Source: CAYTAP01 sp964435775 (GTDB lineage: Bacteria > Planctomycetota > Phycisphaerae > Tepidisphaerales > Tepidisphaeraceae). Taken from it: 46,810 nucleotides of DNA. The notes below the pieces were generated by a model. That model ran no database searches. It worked only from the letters and a program-made list of their open reading frames with translations, and was not told the DNA's origin. Of the stretch, positions 8,935-17,176 are shown one piece after another (within the stretch, counting starts at the first letter, position 1; each line of letters begins with the position of its first letter). The DNA lies in the NCBI GenBank assembly GCA_964435775.1, contig CAYTAP010000010.1:1-46810 (forward strand), given 5' to 3'. Both the position numbers and the translations under genes were made by a program.

Positions 8935-9922
8935 ATGTCGAAGCGAAACTTTAGTCGAGTTGGACTGTTGGCGACCGGCGCGGTTGCGGCGGGCATCCTG
9001 GCGTCGGCGGCAGGTACGGCGGTCGCCGCGCCGAGCAGCTATGCCACGGCGGTGTTGGCGGATAATCCGTATGTGTATTACAGACTGGGTGAGTCCTCTG
9101 GAACCACCGCAGCCGACAGCAGCACGAACTTGCGAGATGGCACCTATGTGAACAGCCCAACGCTTGGCGCTCTTGGCGCTGGGGTGGGTTCCGATACGGC
9201 GGCATCGTTTTCGAGCACGGCAAGCTCGTATGTGTCCGCGCCCATCTCTACTTTTGGCAGCGGTATACTTACGTCAAGCTATGAGTTCGTCTTAAAGGCG
9301 AACACGCCGAATTTCACCGCTCTCCAATCGATCCTCGGGGTGATCAATGCCTCCGAAGCTGGCCCTCCAGCACGCACAAACAAGGAGGCCATAGGAATCG
9401 AAGTCAACTCAGCAGGTGTGAACGGAAGCAACACGGCGGGAACCGCACGACTGTGGCTTCGCGATGAAGATGGCAGCCAACTCTGGGCGAACTTCGACAT
9501 GGGTAGTTTGCTCGACGGCAACTACCACCAACTCGCCATCACCATGGACGGCACAACAGGTTCAGACCCTGTTGCCAGCAAAGTGAAGGTGTACATTGAC
9601 GGAGTGGCCCAAACCCTGACCGATGGTGCCGAGAGCCCAGCGCTAGCTGACAACTGGCTCGATTTAACAGTCAACGCCGCGATCAATGCACGAAATGTGC
9701 GTGATAGTTCGCTCGATCGTGCCGCTGACCTGCCGGGCCTGGCCGAACTCGTTGGCGAGCACCTGNNNNNNNNNNATTGACGAAGCGTCGCTCTATACAA
9801 CGACACTGTCAGCGTCACAGGTGGCTGCTCACGCCGCCGCTGTTCCTGAACCCGCAACCTTGTCCCTCCTGGGCGTTGTCGGGATGACCCTGATCGGCCG
9901 GCGTCGCAAGGTCAGCGCCTGA
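8935..9922 (+). CDS. LamG-like PEP-CTERM surface protein (interrupted by an assembly gap)
   Basis: Starts at ATG 8935 with a strong GAGAGGAG site at 8921-8928. A signal peptide (LLATGAVAAGILASAAGTAVA) is followed by a concanavalin A/LamG-like fold: DNPYVYYRLGESSGTTAADS near the N-terminus, then DGNYHQLAITMDG and VKVYIDGVAQTL, both characteristic of laminin-G-like domains. A 10-N gap at 9766-9775 shifts the frame. Beyond it the protein continues IDEASLYTTTLSASQVAAHA, the usual closing strand of these domains, and ends VPEPATLSLLGVVGMT plus RRRK: a PEP-CTERM signal for exosortase-mediated surface anchoring or release. Probably a glycan-binding or structural surface protein; no catalytic residues are evident. 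A strong terminator follows. Confidence 0.88.
9766..9775. other. assembly gap (10 N)
   Basis: Gap inside the LamG-like gene. The reading frame shifts across it, so the stated length is a placeholder. Confidence 0.97.
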
Positions 9923-9957
9923 TTTTTTCGCCGGTCGGATCGGATCGACGCGGTCAC

Positions 9958-9997
9958 ACGGGATGGCGCCGGATCGATAGCGCCATCCCGTTTTGTT
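9958..9997 (+). terminator. intrinsic terminator after the LamG-like gene
   Basis: A perfect 12-bp stem (ACGGGATGGCGC at 9958-9969, GCGCCATCCCGT at 9980-9991) with a 10-base loop, followed by TTTTGTTT. It is 36 bp after the stop codon of the LamG-like gene. Confidence 0.88.
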
Positions 9998-10036
9998 TGG
10001 ATGGGGCGCGATCAATCGGGTTGCGGCATGCCTGCC

Positions 10037-10105
10037 GTAGGGTCCGTGGTACTCCGCGGACCATTGCCCCACCGGACAATATGGTCCGCGTACCACGGAC
10101 CATAC
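10037..10105 (+). repeat. dispersed inverted repeat (family R2), copy 1
   Basis: Outer arms GTAGGGTCCGTGGTACTCCG and the imperfect reverse complement ending CGTACCACGGACCATAC, with inner CGGACCAT/ATGGTCCG pairs. The same design occurs at 10119, 14650 and 35213, always between genes. Confidence 0.85.
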
Positions 10106-10118
10106 GAAGACCGCATAT

Positions 10119-10171
10119 GTAGGGTCCGCCTCGCGGACCTTTCCGGAAATGGCCCGCGAGGCGGACCCTAC
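10119..10171 (+). repeat. dispersed inverted repeat (family R2), copy 2
   Basis: Arms GTAGGGTCCGCCTCGCGG and CCGCGAGGCGGACCCTAC form a perfect 18-bp inverted repeat around a short centre. It lies immediately next to copy 1, so this spacer carries two R2 elements in a row, followed by an R1 element. Confidence 0.88.
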
Positions 10172-10187
10172 ACGATCAACGCGAAGA

Positions 10188-10231
10188 CCCCCTCCCCAAC
10201 CCTCCCCCCGACATACCGGGGGAGGGGGTAA
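10188..10231 (+). repeat. dispersed GC-rich repeat (family R1)
   Basis: ACCCCCTCCCCAACCCTCCC followed by a palindrome CCCCCGACATACCGGGGGAG. It has the same composition as the second arm at 2658, and lies 36 bp before a PEP-CTERM gene. Confidence 0.85.
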
Positions 10232-10266
10232 GAGCGGGATGCCATCATTCATTTGAAAGAACACCA

Positions 10267-11095
10267 ATGAACAAGCGGGTCATTTTTGCGGCCGCAGGCG
10301 TGATGATCCTTGCGGCCGGCGCGGCGGCTCGAGCGAGCGTCGATGGCATCACCATCGCCGACGCCAGCAGCGGCAATTACACATTGACCAGCGTCACCGT
10401 CACTCGTGGATCGGGCGGGCAGTTCACCTATGTCCCGACGCAACTGACGAACATCGATCTGACGGATGTGGGGGCGACGGGCGTTCCGCTGGCCGTGCAG
10501 AGCGGGTCGGGGTTGCCGGCCGTCGGCACGCGGGCCTTGTTGCTCGAGGACAATCGCCTGGATACCGGCGTCATCAACCCGGTCAGCACCGCCGCTGCAA
10601 CGGACTTTTCATTCGAGGTCACGTTCCTTCAGCCCGTTGTCAATTCCGACGGCGAGGACATTCTGGTCTTTGAACTCGGCGGCAACGACACCACCCGCTT
10701 CTGGATCAACAACGACCGCGCCAACCAATCCATCGACATCGCCCCGGCCAACTTCTCATCCAACCTGCTCACGGGCATNNNNNNNNNNGCCCTTTGATCT
10801 TTACTCCTACAACAACTCCGGCGACATCGACATCAACGACCTTACGGAGCTGGAATCGCCAACAGGCTTTGCCTTCAACTCCAGCAGCAGTTCAAGCGTC
10901 AACGCCGCCGGGATCGATCTGTCCTCCTTCGGCATCCCGCTCGGCGGAACGATTGGCAGCATGCGATTCCAATCGGTGGGCGCCAATCGCCTTGATCCCG
11001 TCATGATCGTCGGGTTGCCGGCGGTGCCGGAGCCGGCGTCGCTCACGCTGCTGATTCCAGGCCTGCTTGGTCTCCGTCAACGTCGAGCGCGCTGA
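10267..11095 (+). CDS. PEP-CTERM surface protein (interrupted by an assembly gap)
   Basis: Begins MNKRVIFAAAGVMILAAGAA (signal peptide). The body is a Ser/Thr/Asn-rich secreted beta protein with no family I can name; VVNSDGEDILVFELGGND resembles the exosortase-dependent surface-protein group of Planctomycetota. A 10-N gap at 10779-10788 shifts the frame, and the protein resumes as PFDLYSYNNSGDIDINDLTE. It ends VPEPASLTLLIPGLLGLRQR, a PEP-CTERM tail (motif, hydrophobic helix, Arg cluster). The role is unknown; it is probably surface-exposed. No promoter was recognised: the upstream 300 bp are mostly repeats. Confidence 0.82.
10779..10788. other. assembly gap (10 N)
   Basis: Gap inside the PEP-CTERM gene at 10267. 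The frame changes across it. Confidence 0.97.
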
Positions 11096-11202
11096 CCGCA
11101 ACACGCTCTCCCGTGTCGGGTCTGCGCTTTTCGGGTTTGCCATCCGTGAAGTGCGGCACATCACCAATGGACAATCGCCCGCCGCCGGCTAATATCACAT
11201 GC

Positions 11203-11433
11203 ATGACCACCATCCGCGTCATCTTCGATGGAAAGGCATTCATTCCACAGCAGCCGGTGTCGCTTCCCGATCAATCCGAGGCGTTGGTCATTGTGAAACG
11301 GGATGATCCATCCGCCGTCGCCAAACTTGATGCGGAGCTTCGCGCCTATTACGCGAACAAATCGGATTCGGAGGATGAAGCGTGGGCTTCGGCGACAGCG
11401 CCGCAATCACAGCGGGCATGGGATGAGGATTGA
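11203..11433 (+). CDS. type II toxin-antitoxin system antitoxin (DUF104-like)
   Basis: 76 residues from ATG 11203. The N-terminal beta-strand pattern (TTIRVIFDGKAFIPQQPVSL) resembles DUF104/AF2212-type antitoxins. The C-terminal half is acidic and probably unstructured (DSEDEAWASATAPQSQRAWDED), as expected for the part that wraps the toxin. It ends three bases before the MazF-type toxin. By analogy it neutralises the toxin and may repress its own promoter. Identification rests more on size, charge and position than on strong sequence similarity. Confidence 0.75.
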   Translation: MTTIRVIFDGKAFIPQQPVSLPDQSEALVIVKRDDPSAVAKLDAELRAYYANKSDSEDEAWASATAPQSQRAWDED

Positions 11434-11436
11434 CCG

Positions 11437-11775
11437 ATGGCGGGACACCCACGGCGCGGCGAGATTTGGTTTGTCGATTTCCCCGATGATCCCAAGTCGC
11501 GTCCCGCTTTGATTGTCTCTCTCGACGTGCGCAACGAACTGGCGAACAGTGTCCTGGCCGTTCCCATCACCACGAACTTGCGTCCGTCTTCCACACATGT
11601 CGCGTTGCCGGCGCGACAGGGTGGGCTACCCCACAACTCGATGGCTCGCTGCGAGAACGTCAGCTACATCCACAAATCGCGCCTGTCGCGCGGCCCTCTG
11701 GCCGGTTCGATCAGTCCTGCGTTGATGGCGGACGTTGAGCGATGCCTGCTCATCTCGCTCGGAATCACCACATGA
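11437..11775 (+). CDS. MazF/PemK-family mRNA interferase toxin
   Basis: 112 residues. The start GHPRRGEIWFVDFPDDPKSRP is the classic PemK/MazF N-terminus (RGEI-W-V-D--P--G/K--RP), followed by ALIVSLDVRNE and VLAVPITTNLRP, then a C-terminal core ending LLISLGI. Family knowledge: these toxins cut single-stranded RNA at short motifs, arresting growth when the antitoxin is lost. The catalytic Arg (in RRGEI) and Thr/Ser (in PITTNL) positions are present, so it looks intact. It is translated just after the antitoxin with a 3-base spacer. The pair lies between the PEP-CTERM genes and the sugar transporter and has no evident link to sugar use. Confidence 0.92.
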   Translation: MAGHPRRGEIWFVDFPDDPKSRPALIVSLDVRNELANSVLAVPITTNLRPSSTHVALPARQGGLPHNSMARCENVSYIHKSRLSRGPLAGSISPALMADVERCLLISLGITT

Positions 11776-11792
11776 ACACTGCGCATCGCGCA

Positions 11793-12983
11793 TCAGCGTG
11801 AAATGCCCAGATAATTCCCATACCCCACGACAATCGTCGAAAGAATCAGCACGGCCAGGCCGATGCCGATGAGGACGTGCGTCTTGATGCTCGTGCCGCG
11901 CCATTCCTTGAGGAGGATGCCCCAGATCGTGCTGAAGACGATGATGCTGGCCATGTGGAGCGTCCAGCTTGAAAAGCCCAGACGCGGGCCCATTTTCGAG
12001 CTGCCCATCGTGTAGAAGAAGAATTGGAAGTACCAGATCAGCCCGGCCATCGCGGAGAAGATGTAATTTCCGAGCAGGGATGGACGGGCCGGGTTGGGTG
12101 GTTCGATCATTTGCGCGATGGGCGTGCCCGCGCCGCGTTCGGAATCGGCGATCTCCACTTCACGCGCCGGCGAGATGACGGGCAGGGCGCCGGTGGTTGG
12201 ATCGACGGCCGCCGCGCCAAACTCAAAGAAGCTGTGATTTTTCGCCAGCAGGACGAAGCACCAGATCGCGTTGGTGAGCAATCCGCCGAGCATGATGACG
12301 ATGAGCGTCGGCAATCCCGACCAGAGCGCCGGCGTGCCGAGTGCGATGGCGCGTTTGCCGATTGGATCTCCGGCCGCCAGCGCGAACGCCATGCACGCGC
12401 TGAGCAACCCGCAGATGATCGCGATGACCAGACCCTTGGGAAAGTTGAACTCCTCGACCGCCTCCTTCTTTTGCTCCTCGGACAGCTCGTTTTCCTTGCT
12501 CATCCCGGCCGCCCCGCTGAAGGCGATGCCCACGAGGCACGCCAGCACGCCGCCGAGGACGACGAGGCCGGACGCATTGCCCAGCAGCGCGCCGAACTTC
12601 CCTTCAAAGAGCGGAGGCACGAGCGTGCCGAACGCCGCGCAAAATCCCAGCGCGATCGCGTATCCCAGCGCGATGCCAAGGTAGCGCATCGACAGTCCGA
12701 ACGTCAGCCCGCCGATGCCCCACAGGACGCCGAAGCCGAATGCGCCCCAGAGCGCCAATTGCGGGCTGCCGCGGAGAATGGCGTAGAGCGGAACATCGTA
12801 AATCCATGCCACAACGATCAATCCGAAGAGGATCGGGGCGATGAGCCAGCTAAAAATCCCTCCGGTGATCCAATAGGTTTCCCAGGACCACCCTTTGACC
12901 TTTTTGTAAGGAAGATAAAAGCTCGCCGCCGCCAGGCCGCCGATGGCGTGAAGGATCACGCCGAGAAAAGGGTTCGCATCCAT
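11793..12983 (-). CDS. rhaT: L-rhamnose/proton symporter RhaT-family transporter
   Basis: 396 residues, about ten membrane helices. The start ATG 12983 is chosen from GGAG 9 bases upstream and because MDANPFLGVILHAIGGLAAA begins like RhaT; the open frame running further upstream translates repeat DNA. RhaT hallmarks: FYLPYKKVKGWSWETYW near the N-terminus, ALWGAFGFGVLWGIGGLTFG, and the closing half with SSWTLHMASIIVFSTIWGILLKEW. RhaT imports L-rhamnose with protons; related planctomycetal members may carry other 6-deoxy sugars. The next gene, an isomerase of the fucose/arabinose isomerase superfamily, is on the same strand 182 bp upstream, which fits uptake followed by isomerisation. A long cytoplasmic loop after helix 5 (EEQKKEAVEEFNFPK) is charged. 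Confidence 0.9.
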   Translation of the reverse strand: MDANPFLGVILHAIGGLAAASFYLPYKKVKGWSWETYWITGGIFSWLIAPILFGLIVVAWIYDVPLYAILRGSPQLALWGAFGFGVLWGIGGLTFGLSMRYLGIALGYAIALGFCAAFGTLVPPLFEGKFGALLGNASGLVVLGGVLACLVGIAFSGAAGMSKENELSEEQKKEAVEEFNFPKGLVIAIICGLLSACMAFALAAGDPIGKRAIALGTPALWSGLPTLIVIMLGGLLTNAIWCFVLLAKNHSFFEFGAAAVDPTTGALPVISPAREVEIADSERGAGTPIAQMIEPPNPARPSLLGNYIFSAMAGLIWYFQFFFYTMGSSKMGPRLGFSSWTLHMASIIVFSTIWGILLKEWRGTSIKTHVLIGIGLAVLILSTIVVGYGNYLGISR

Positions 12984-13048
12984 GGGGACGATCTCCGGAA
13001 GACACGTTCGAGAACTTCCATCGCGACCCACCATGGCGTTGCCGCAGC

Positions 13049-13120
13049 AAGGAGCCGCGCACGAAGTAAGCGGTATGTCCGCCGTCGTTGCACGACCGCT
13101 TACTTCGTGCGCGGCTCCTT
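13049..13120 (+). repeat. perfect 25-bp inverted repeat (family R3) between isomerase and rhaT
   Basis: Left arm 13049-13073 (AAGGAGCCGCGCACGAAGTA then AGCGG) pairs perfectly with right arm 13096-13120, with a 22-base centre. No T-run follows on either strand, so it is not a standard terminator. Related half-sequences occur at 40000-40040. Confidence 0.92.
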
Positions 13121-13164
13121 CTTCCGCCAAGCGGCCACGCCGCGGCACACAATGGGTTTTCGCC

Positions 13165-14625
13165 CTAACACACCCGAACCACATCCATGCCCAGAAGGCT
13201 CCCGAGCTTTTCGATTTTGGAAGCAATGTGGCCAACGCCCACCGCGCAGTGATGCGCCGGGCCGTGACGGTTCCACTCATTGACGAACGCGCGGGCGCCG
13301 ATGGAGAACTTGTATCGGCTGTTCGTGTTGCCGATTTCGAGAATGGGACCGGGAACGCTGGACGCCTCGGCGCACAGGAGCATCAGTCGTCCGTCCACGG
13401 TCTGCACGACGCTCAATAGCGTCACCGGTCCATGCCGTACGCTCATCTCCACGGACAAGCCCCGCCCGACCTTGCCGTGATACACCTTGAGCGGACGCAC
13501 CTTCGTTTTCCCCTGCGCGATGGCGATGTGGCCGGGGCCGTCGTGGCCCATCAGGACGACATCATCGTTGAAATCCATCGCGTAGTATTCGGTGAAACTG
13601 CCGCCGGCGCCGAAGCTGTCCATGATCTTCATCGCCTGGACGTTTTTGATTTCCAGCTCCCCGGCCACGGGAATGCCGCGGGCGGTGAGCAGGGAATTGC
13701 CGAGAATGATCGAGCTGATGGCATCTTCATTGGCCGGGTTGCCGACGCCCATGTAGTAATACGCCAGCGAGCCGAGGTTGTGGATTTCGACGAGCTTGTC
13801 GAGGGCGACGGACGTGCGGGCGGCGCGATCGAGTTCCGACGCGGGGCAGTCGGGCTGCACATCGAACATCGTTTGAAACTGCCCCGCGCGTTCCTGAATG
13901 TCGGCGTCGGAAACCTCATCCCGCAATGCCGCCAATTCATCAACTTCAACTATCTCAACGTGCCCGCCGAAGAAGGCGCATTGCTGGGTGAGGTCGGAAT
14001 AGATGTCGAGCATGCCGCCGTAATAGTGGCCCATGACGCCCATGCGGTTGTGTTCCATGACATACGCGACACGCGCCGCGTCGATCCAGCCGTCGATCTC
14101 ATCCCACGCGAGCGGATCACCGTCGAGCATCCCCGTCACCTGGTGGAACGGAATGCGGCAGCGGTTGAAGACGTTGGCGATTTCAGGAACCGGGCAGGCC
14201 TGGCAATGCGCCAGCCACTCGCCGGTCATTTTCGTGCGATCACCAAGCTGATTGAAGCTCGCATAATCGATCGCGGCGGCGGGCGCGAGATTGAGAATGA
14301 TGACCGGCACCTTGGCCCGGCGGACAACCGGCAAGACCGTTGATGACAGCGCGTACGTCGTCACATGGAGAAAGATCAGGTCCACGTCGGCTTGGCGGAA
14401 CTGATGCCCTGCGACGGCGGCCTTTTCAGGGGTGTCAATGAGCCCAAGGTTGACGACCGTCATGCCTGGCCGCCCCAGCTTGCCGGCGACGGTGTTCAGA
14501 TACCCCTTGAGGCGATCCTCCAATCCGGGAAACTGAGGCCAATAGGCGTCGAGCCCGATGCCGAAAAGGCCCACCTTCAGATTGCCGACTTTCCCCGAGG
14601 CCTTGTCGCTTTTGTCCTCGCTCAT
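13165..14625 (-). CDS. L-fucose/L-arabinose isomerase superfamily protein
   Basis: 486 residues from ATG 14625. The frame also has ATGs at 14640 and 14631, but the sequence GGAGGTGA sits so that only the third ATG has ideal spacing (8 bases). Superfamily features: N-terminal Rossmann-like domains (LKVGLFGIGLDAYWPQFPGL), VDLIFLHVTTYALSSTVLPV, the MGHYYGGMLDIYSDLTQQ segment, and metal-site candidates in a conserved C-terminal core (GELEIKNVQAMKIM, where fucose/arabinose isomerases carry a metal-binding Glu; DFNDDVVLMGHDGPGHI). These enzymes convert an aldose (L-fucose, L-arabinose, D-arabinose) to the ketose. The exact sugar is not decided by sequence. It is transcribed ahead of rhaT with a palindromic repeat between, in a cluster rich in arabinose-releasing hydrolases. 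Confidence 0.85.
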   Translation of the reverse strand: MSEDKSDKASGKVGNLKVGLFGIGLDAYWPQFPGLEDRLKGYLNTVAGKLGRPGMTVVNLGLIDTPEKAAVAGHQFRQADVDLIFLHVTTYALSSTVLPVVRRAKVPVIILNLAPAAAIDYASFNQLGDRTKMTGEWLAHCQACPVPEIANVFNRCRIPFHQVTGMLDGDPLAWDEIDGWIDAARVAYVMEHNRMGVMGHYYGGMLDIYSDLTQQCAFFGGHVEIVEVDELAALRDEVSDADIQERAGQFQTMFDVQPDCPASELDRAARTSVALDKLVEIHNLGSLAYYYMGVGNPANEDAISSIILGNSLLTARGIPVAGELEIKNVQAMKIMDSFGAGGSFTEYYAMDFNDDVVLMGHDGPGHIAIAQGKTKVRPLKVYHGKVGRGLSVEMSVRHGPVTLLSVVQTVDGRLMLLCAEASSVPGPILEIGNTNSRYKFSIGARAFVNEWNRHGPAHHCAVGVGHIASKIEKLGSLLGMDVVRVC

Positions 14626-14630
14626 GCGCA

Positions 14631-14638
14631 TCACCTCC
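14631..14638 (-). promoter_or_regulatory. ribosome binding site deciding the isomerase start
   Basis: GGAGGTGA on the minus strand overlaps two upstream in-frame ATGs (14640, 14631) and sits 8 bases before the ATG at 14625, marking that ATG as the start. Confidence 0.75.
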
Positions 14639-14649
14639 ATGCACCGCCC

Positions 14650-14713
14650 GTAGGGTCCGCCTCACGGACCATCTTCACACTGCCCGCTTGATGGTCCGCG
14701 TGGCAGACCCTAC
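14650..14713 (-). repeat. dispersed inverted repeat (family R2), copy 3
   Basis: GTAGGGTCCGCCTCACGGAC ... ATGGTCCGCGTGGCAGACCC followed by TAC, with imperfect arms. It fills nearly the whole spacer between GH115 (stop at 14727) and the isomerase. Confidence 0.85.
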
Positions 14714-14726
14714 GAAGCGCGCCTGA

Positions 14727-16955
14727 TCAAAAGTGATCATCATGCAGCACGGGCAGAAAACGGTCAAGATCGGGATGGAACCATGAGCGCGGGATCTTGA
14801 CCTTCTCCGTTCCGCCGCTGGAGAGAAACGCGCGAAGGGCGTAGTACGGCTTGTGCGGATTGAGTCCGGTCAGCGGGTGACGGATGAACGTGTCCCGGTA
14901 CCAACCTTCAAACGGGGGATGCTCGGCGCGGGAGATGTCCACCTCCAATTCCTCCAGCGGCTTCATCGCATCCTGGCACATCGCCCACACCTTGTCGCGG
15001 TCGGGTTCGGCGATCGCCCTGACCAGAATCACCGCGGCGTCGGTTTGCCTGCCGGTGATGAGCAGGGGCAGTTCCAGGTGATCGAAAAAGAACTGACGTT
15101 GCTCGCGATTCATTTTCGCGCGGGCCTGCTCGATGAGCTTGAAGACCTTTTGATATCGCTTCTGGCGTTCCAATAGCGTCGGCAACGTGTCGGGACGAAC
15201 GGGATTGAAGTGCTTGCCGGCGAGCTTCAAGATGAGCGTGTCGATGGCGCCGACCGCCTTGTCCCCGGCGTACCACTGCATGTCCCAGCGATTGATCAGA
15301 TCATAATACATCCGATAGCACTCGGCGGCCTGGGGGGCGGCGTCCTTGCCGAAGTATTCCCGACACCACCAGTTGACATAGCGCTCGGCGGACGGACTGG
15401 GGGCATCCGGCGGAAGCGGCTCTTTCGCCGCCGTCGGGACATGGGGAAGCAAGCGATCCGAGATCGGCAACTGCGGTGTGTCGGCCAGCGCGGTCTTCGC
15501 GTCCCAGCAAATCTCCGCGAGCATCCGCGCTTCCATCACAAACTCGCGCAGCTCCGACACGTTGACGAGCATGAACTCCGTCGCGTTGCGCTCCACGATT
15601 TTCTTGAACTCGCCGGCCACCCGCACCGGCGGCACGACGTGCATCGCCTGCTTGGCGACCGGACCCCAGTACGCGAGGTGATAATAGACGCCATGCTTCC
15701 ACTTGCCAGCGTCCTTGGGCAGGGCGCGCATGCGGCCGTCATTGTCATCGCACCAGATCAGGATGACATTGGAGGGCATGTCAAACTCCCCCTTGCCGGC
15801 GAGGTACTTGTCGAGCATCTCGCCATAAAGGGTGAAGTGAAAGACGGCCGGTTTCTTGTCGGCCGGAAGCAGGCGGTCGGTCTCGGCGATCTGCGTCTTG
15901 ATCACATCCTGAAAAACGCGGTTCTGCTCCTCCTTGGTCGTTCCCTTGGGAAACGGATAGGCGTAGTCATCCGTCCCGCGCAAGCCCACCGGCCAGATGC
16001 AGTTGAGGCTCCCGTTTTCCTCCACGCCACCGGCCCAGTATTTGAGCATGCCGTCGCGATTGGTCTTCCAGTTCCAATCGCCGCTCACGCCGCGCTTCTC
16101 GGCCAGCTTGTAATGGTGATATCCGTAGGGGTTGCTCAGCATGATGTCATAGTGATGCGAGGTGTAGATCAAGCCCCAGTCGCTGGCGGTTTTCTGCACC
16201 TCGAAGCGGCGGTGAACCCGCGTGTACGGCGCGACCATGTTCATCCGTAGGCGCAAGGCGGTTTCGAAGAACTTTTTGTACCATTCCAGCGGGACATCCC
16301 CCGTTCGCAGCGGCCAGCCACTGTAGGAAAATGGGCGGGGAAGAATGTCCTCGTCATCATGGAAGAACCCGCGATATTTGAAGGTGGGCGAATCGAAAAA
16401 TGCGTTGGTCGCCTTGAGCACCAGCTCGTCATGTCGTTCGGGTGTGAATCCGGTCCAGAGATACAGCGGATCGATGCCGAGGCGTTCACTGAGCGTGTAG
16501 ACGGCATAGGCCGTGCCGCGAAAATCGGAACCGATGCACCAGACGGTGTCGGGCGTGGTCAGGATCTGATACGCCTCCCACTTGCCTTTGAGCTTGTCGA
16601 TGTCCGCGCCGGGAGGGAGATCGTTGCCGTCGCCGAGGGTGATCAGGCGAATGGAGACCTGCCCGGCCGGGGGAAGCGCGTTGTTGAATTGCGCCTTGGC
16701 GCCGGTCAGTTTGGTGATGTCCTGGGACAGAAAGACTGCCGCCTGTTTCACCGCCGAATTGGCGTTGTCGAAGATGGTGATCTGCGTCGCATGCCCCGGC
16801 GCGACGAGCGTGATGTCACCTGCTTGAGCCTTGCCCTGGCGCACCCACGACCCGCGAACCATGTCGGTCCATTGCTGGGCCTGGGCTAGCGGCGTGAGAC
16901 ATAAAATGAGCACAAGAACCGCGCAAAGTGATGCTCCACGGCGAAACCCATTCAT
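14727..16955 (-). CDS. secreted glycoside hydrolase family 115-like alpha-glucuronidase
   Basis: 742 residues. A signal peptide (LCAVLVLILCLTPLAQA) is followed by an N-terminal domain that reads like GH115: DFRGTAYAVYTLSERLGIDP, then LYLWTGFTPERHDELVL, and SPTFKYRGFFHDDEDILPR, where GH115 has its Y-R-G-x-F-x-x-D-E motif at the start of the catalytic barrel. Later VILIWCDDNDGRMRALP and VYYHLAYWGPVAKQ match the family's W-x-D-x-x-G and Y-H-x-x-Y blocks. GH115 enzymes remove alpha-1,2-linked (4-O-methyl)glucuronate from xylan, which would feed the sugar-acid transporter and dehydratase nearby. About 740 residues is shorter than many GH115 proteins with the full C-terminal sandwich domain. It diverges from the WbsX-like gene, with operator site D between. 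Confidence 0.82.
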   Translation of the reverse strand: MNGFRRGASLCAVLVLILCLTPLAQAQQWTDMVRGSWVRQGKAQAGDITLVAPGHATQITIFDNANSAVKQAAVFLSQDITKLTGAKAQFNNALPPAGQVSIRLITLGDGNDLPPGADIDKLKGKWEAYQILTTPDTVWCIGSDFRGTAYAVYTLSERLGIDPLYLWTGFTPERHDELVLKATNAFFDSPTFKYRGFFHDDEDILPRPFSYSGWPLRTGDVPLEWYKKFFETALRLRMNMVAPYTRVHRRFEVQKTASDWGLIYTSHHYDIMLSNPYGYHHYKLAEKRGVSGDWNWKTNRDGMLKYWAGGVEENGSLNCIWPVGLRGTDDYAYPFPKGTTKEEQNRVFQDVIKTQIAETDRLLPADKKPAVFHFTLYGEMLDKYLAGKGEFDMPSNVILIWCDDNDGRMRALPKDAGKWKHGVYYHLAYWGPVAKQAMHVVPPVRVAGEFKKIVERNATEFMLVNVSELREFVMEARMLAEICWDAKTALADTPQLPISDRLLPHVPTAAKEPLPPDAPSPSAERYVNWWCREYFGKDAAPQAAECYRMYYDLINRWDMQWYAGDKAVGAIDTLILKLAGKHFNPVRPDTLPTLLERQKRYQKVFKLIEQARAKMNREQRQFFFDHLELPLLITGRQTDAAVILVRAIAEPDRDKVWAMCQDAMKPLEELEVDISRAEHPPFEGWYRDTFIRHPLTGLNPHKPYYALRAFLSSGGTEKVKIPRSWFHPDLDRFLPVLHDDHF

Positions 16956-17083
16956 GACGTGTCTCCGGGTTGGGGGTCACAGTTCAAATAAACCCTCGCA
17001 AGGCCAAGGACGGGACGGCGCACCGCGCCATGATGATGTCTATGCTCATGTGAAACGACGGCGTCAAGAGGCGCCCTTCGGAA

Positions 17084-17130
17084 TTGCGCGAAACGGTCGG
17101 ACAATTCATCAACTTTGCGCAAGACGGATC
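17084..17130 (+). promoter_or_regulatory. direct-repeat operator candidate, site D
   Basis: TTGCGCGAAACGGTC at 17084 and TTGCGCAAGACGGATC at 17115, in the same orientation and starting 31 bp apart, one helical turn more than the 21 bp of sites A-C. It lies between the divergent GH115 and WbsX-like genes, about 130-175 bp from the GH115 start. Confidence 0.55.
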
Positions 17131-17176
17131 GAGTTGGCACACCGCACGCGCATGGTCCGGCATCCGCGATGTCATC

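Noticed and set aside
12112..12130. Another TTTGCGCGAT-like match to the operator consensus
   Set aside because: It lies inside the rhaT coding sequence, lacks the ACGGTC half and has no partner 21 bp away.
13049..13120. Bidirectional terminator
   Set aside because: The stem is perfect but neither end is followed by a run of T, so it is listed as a repeat.
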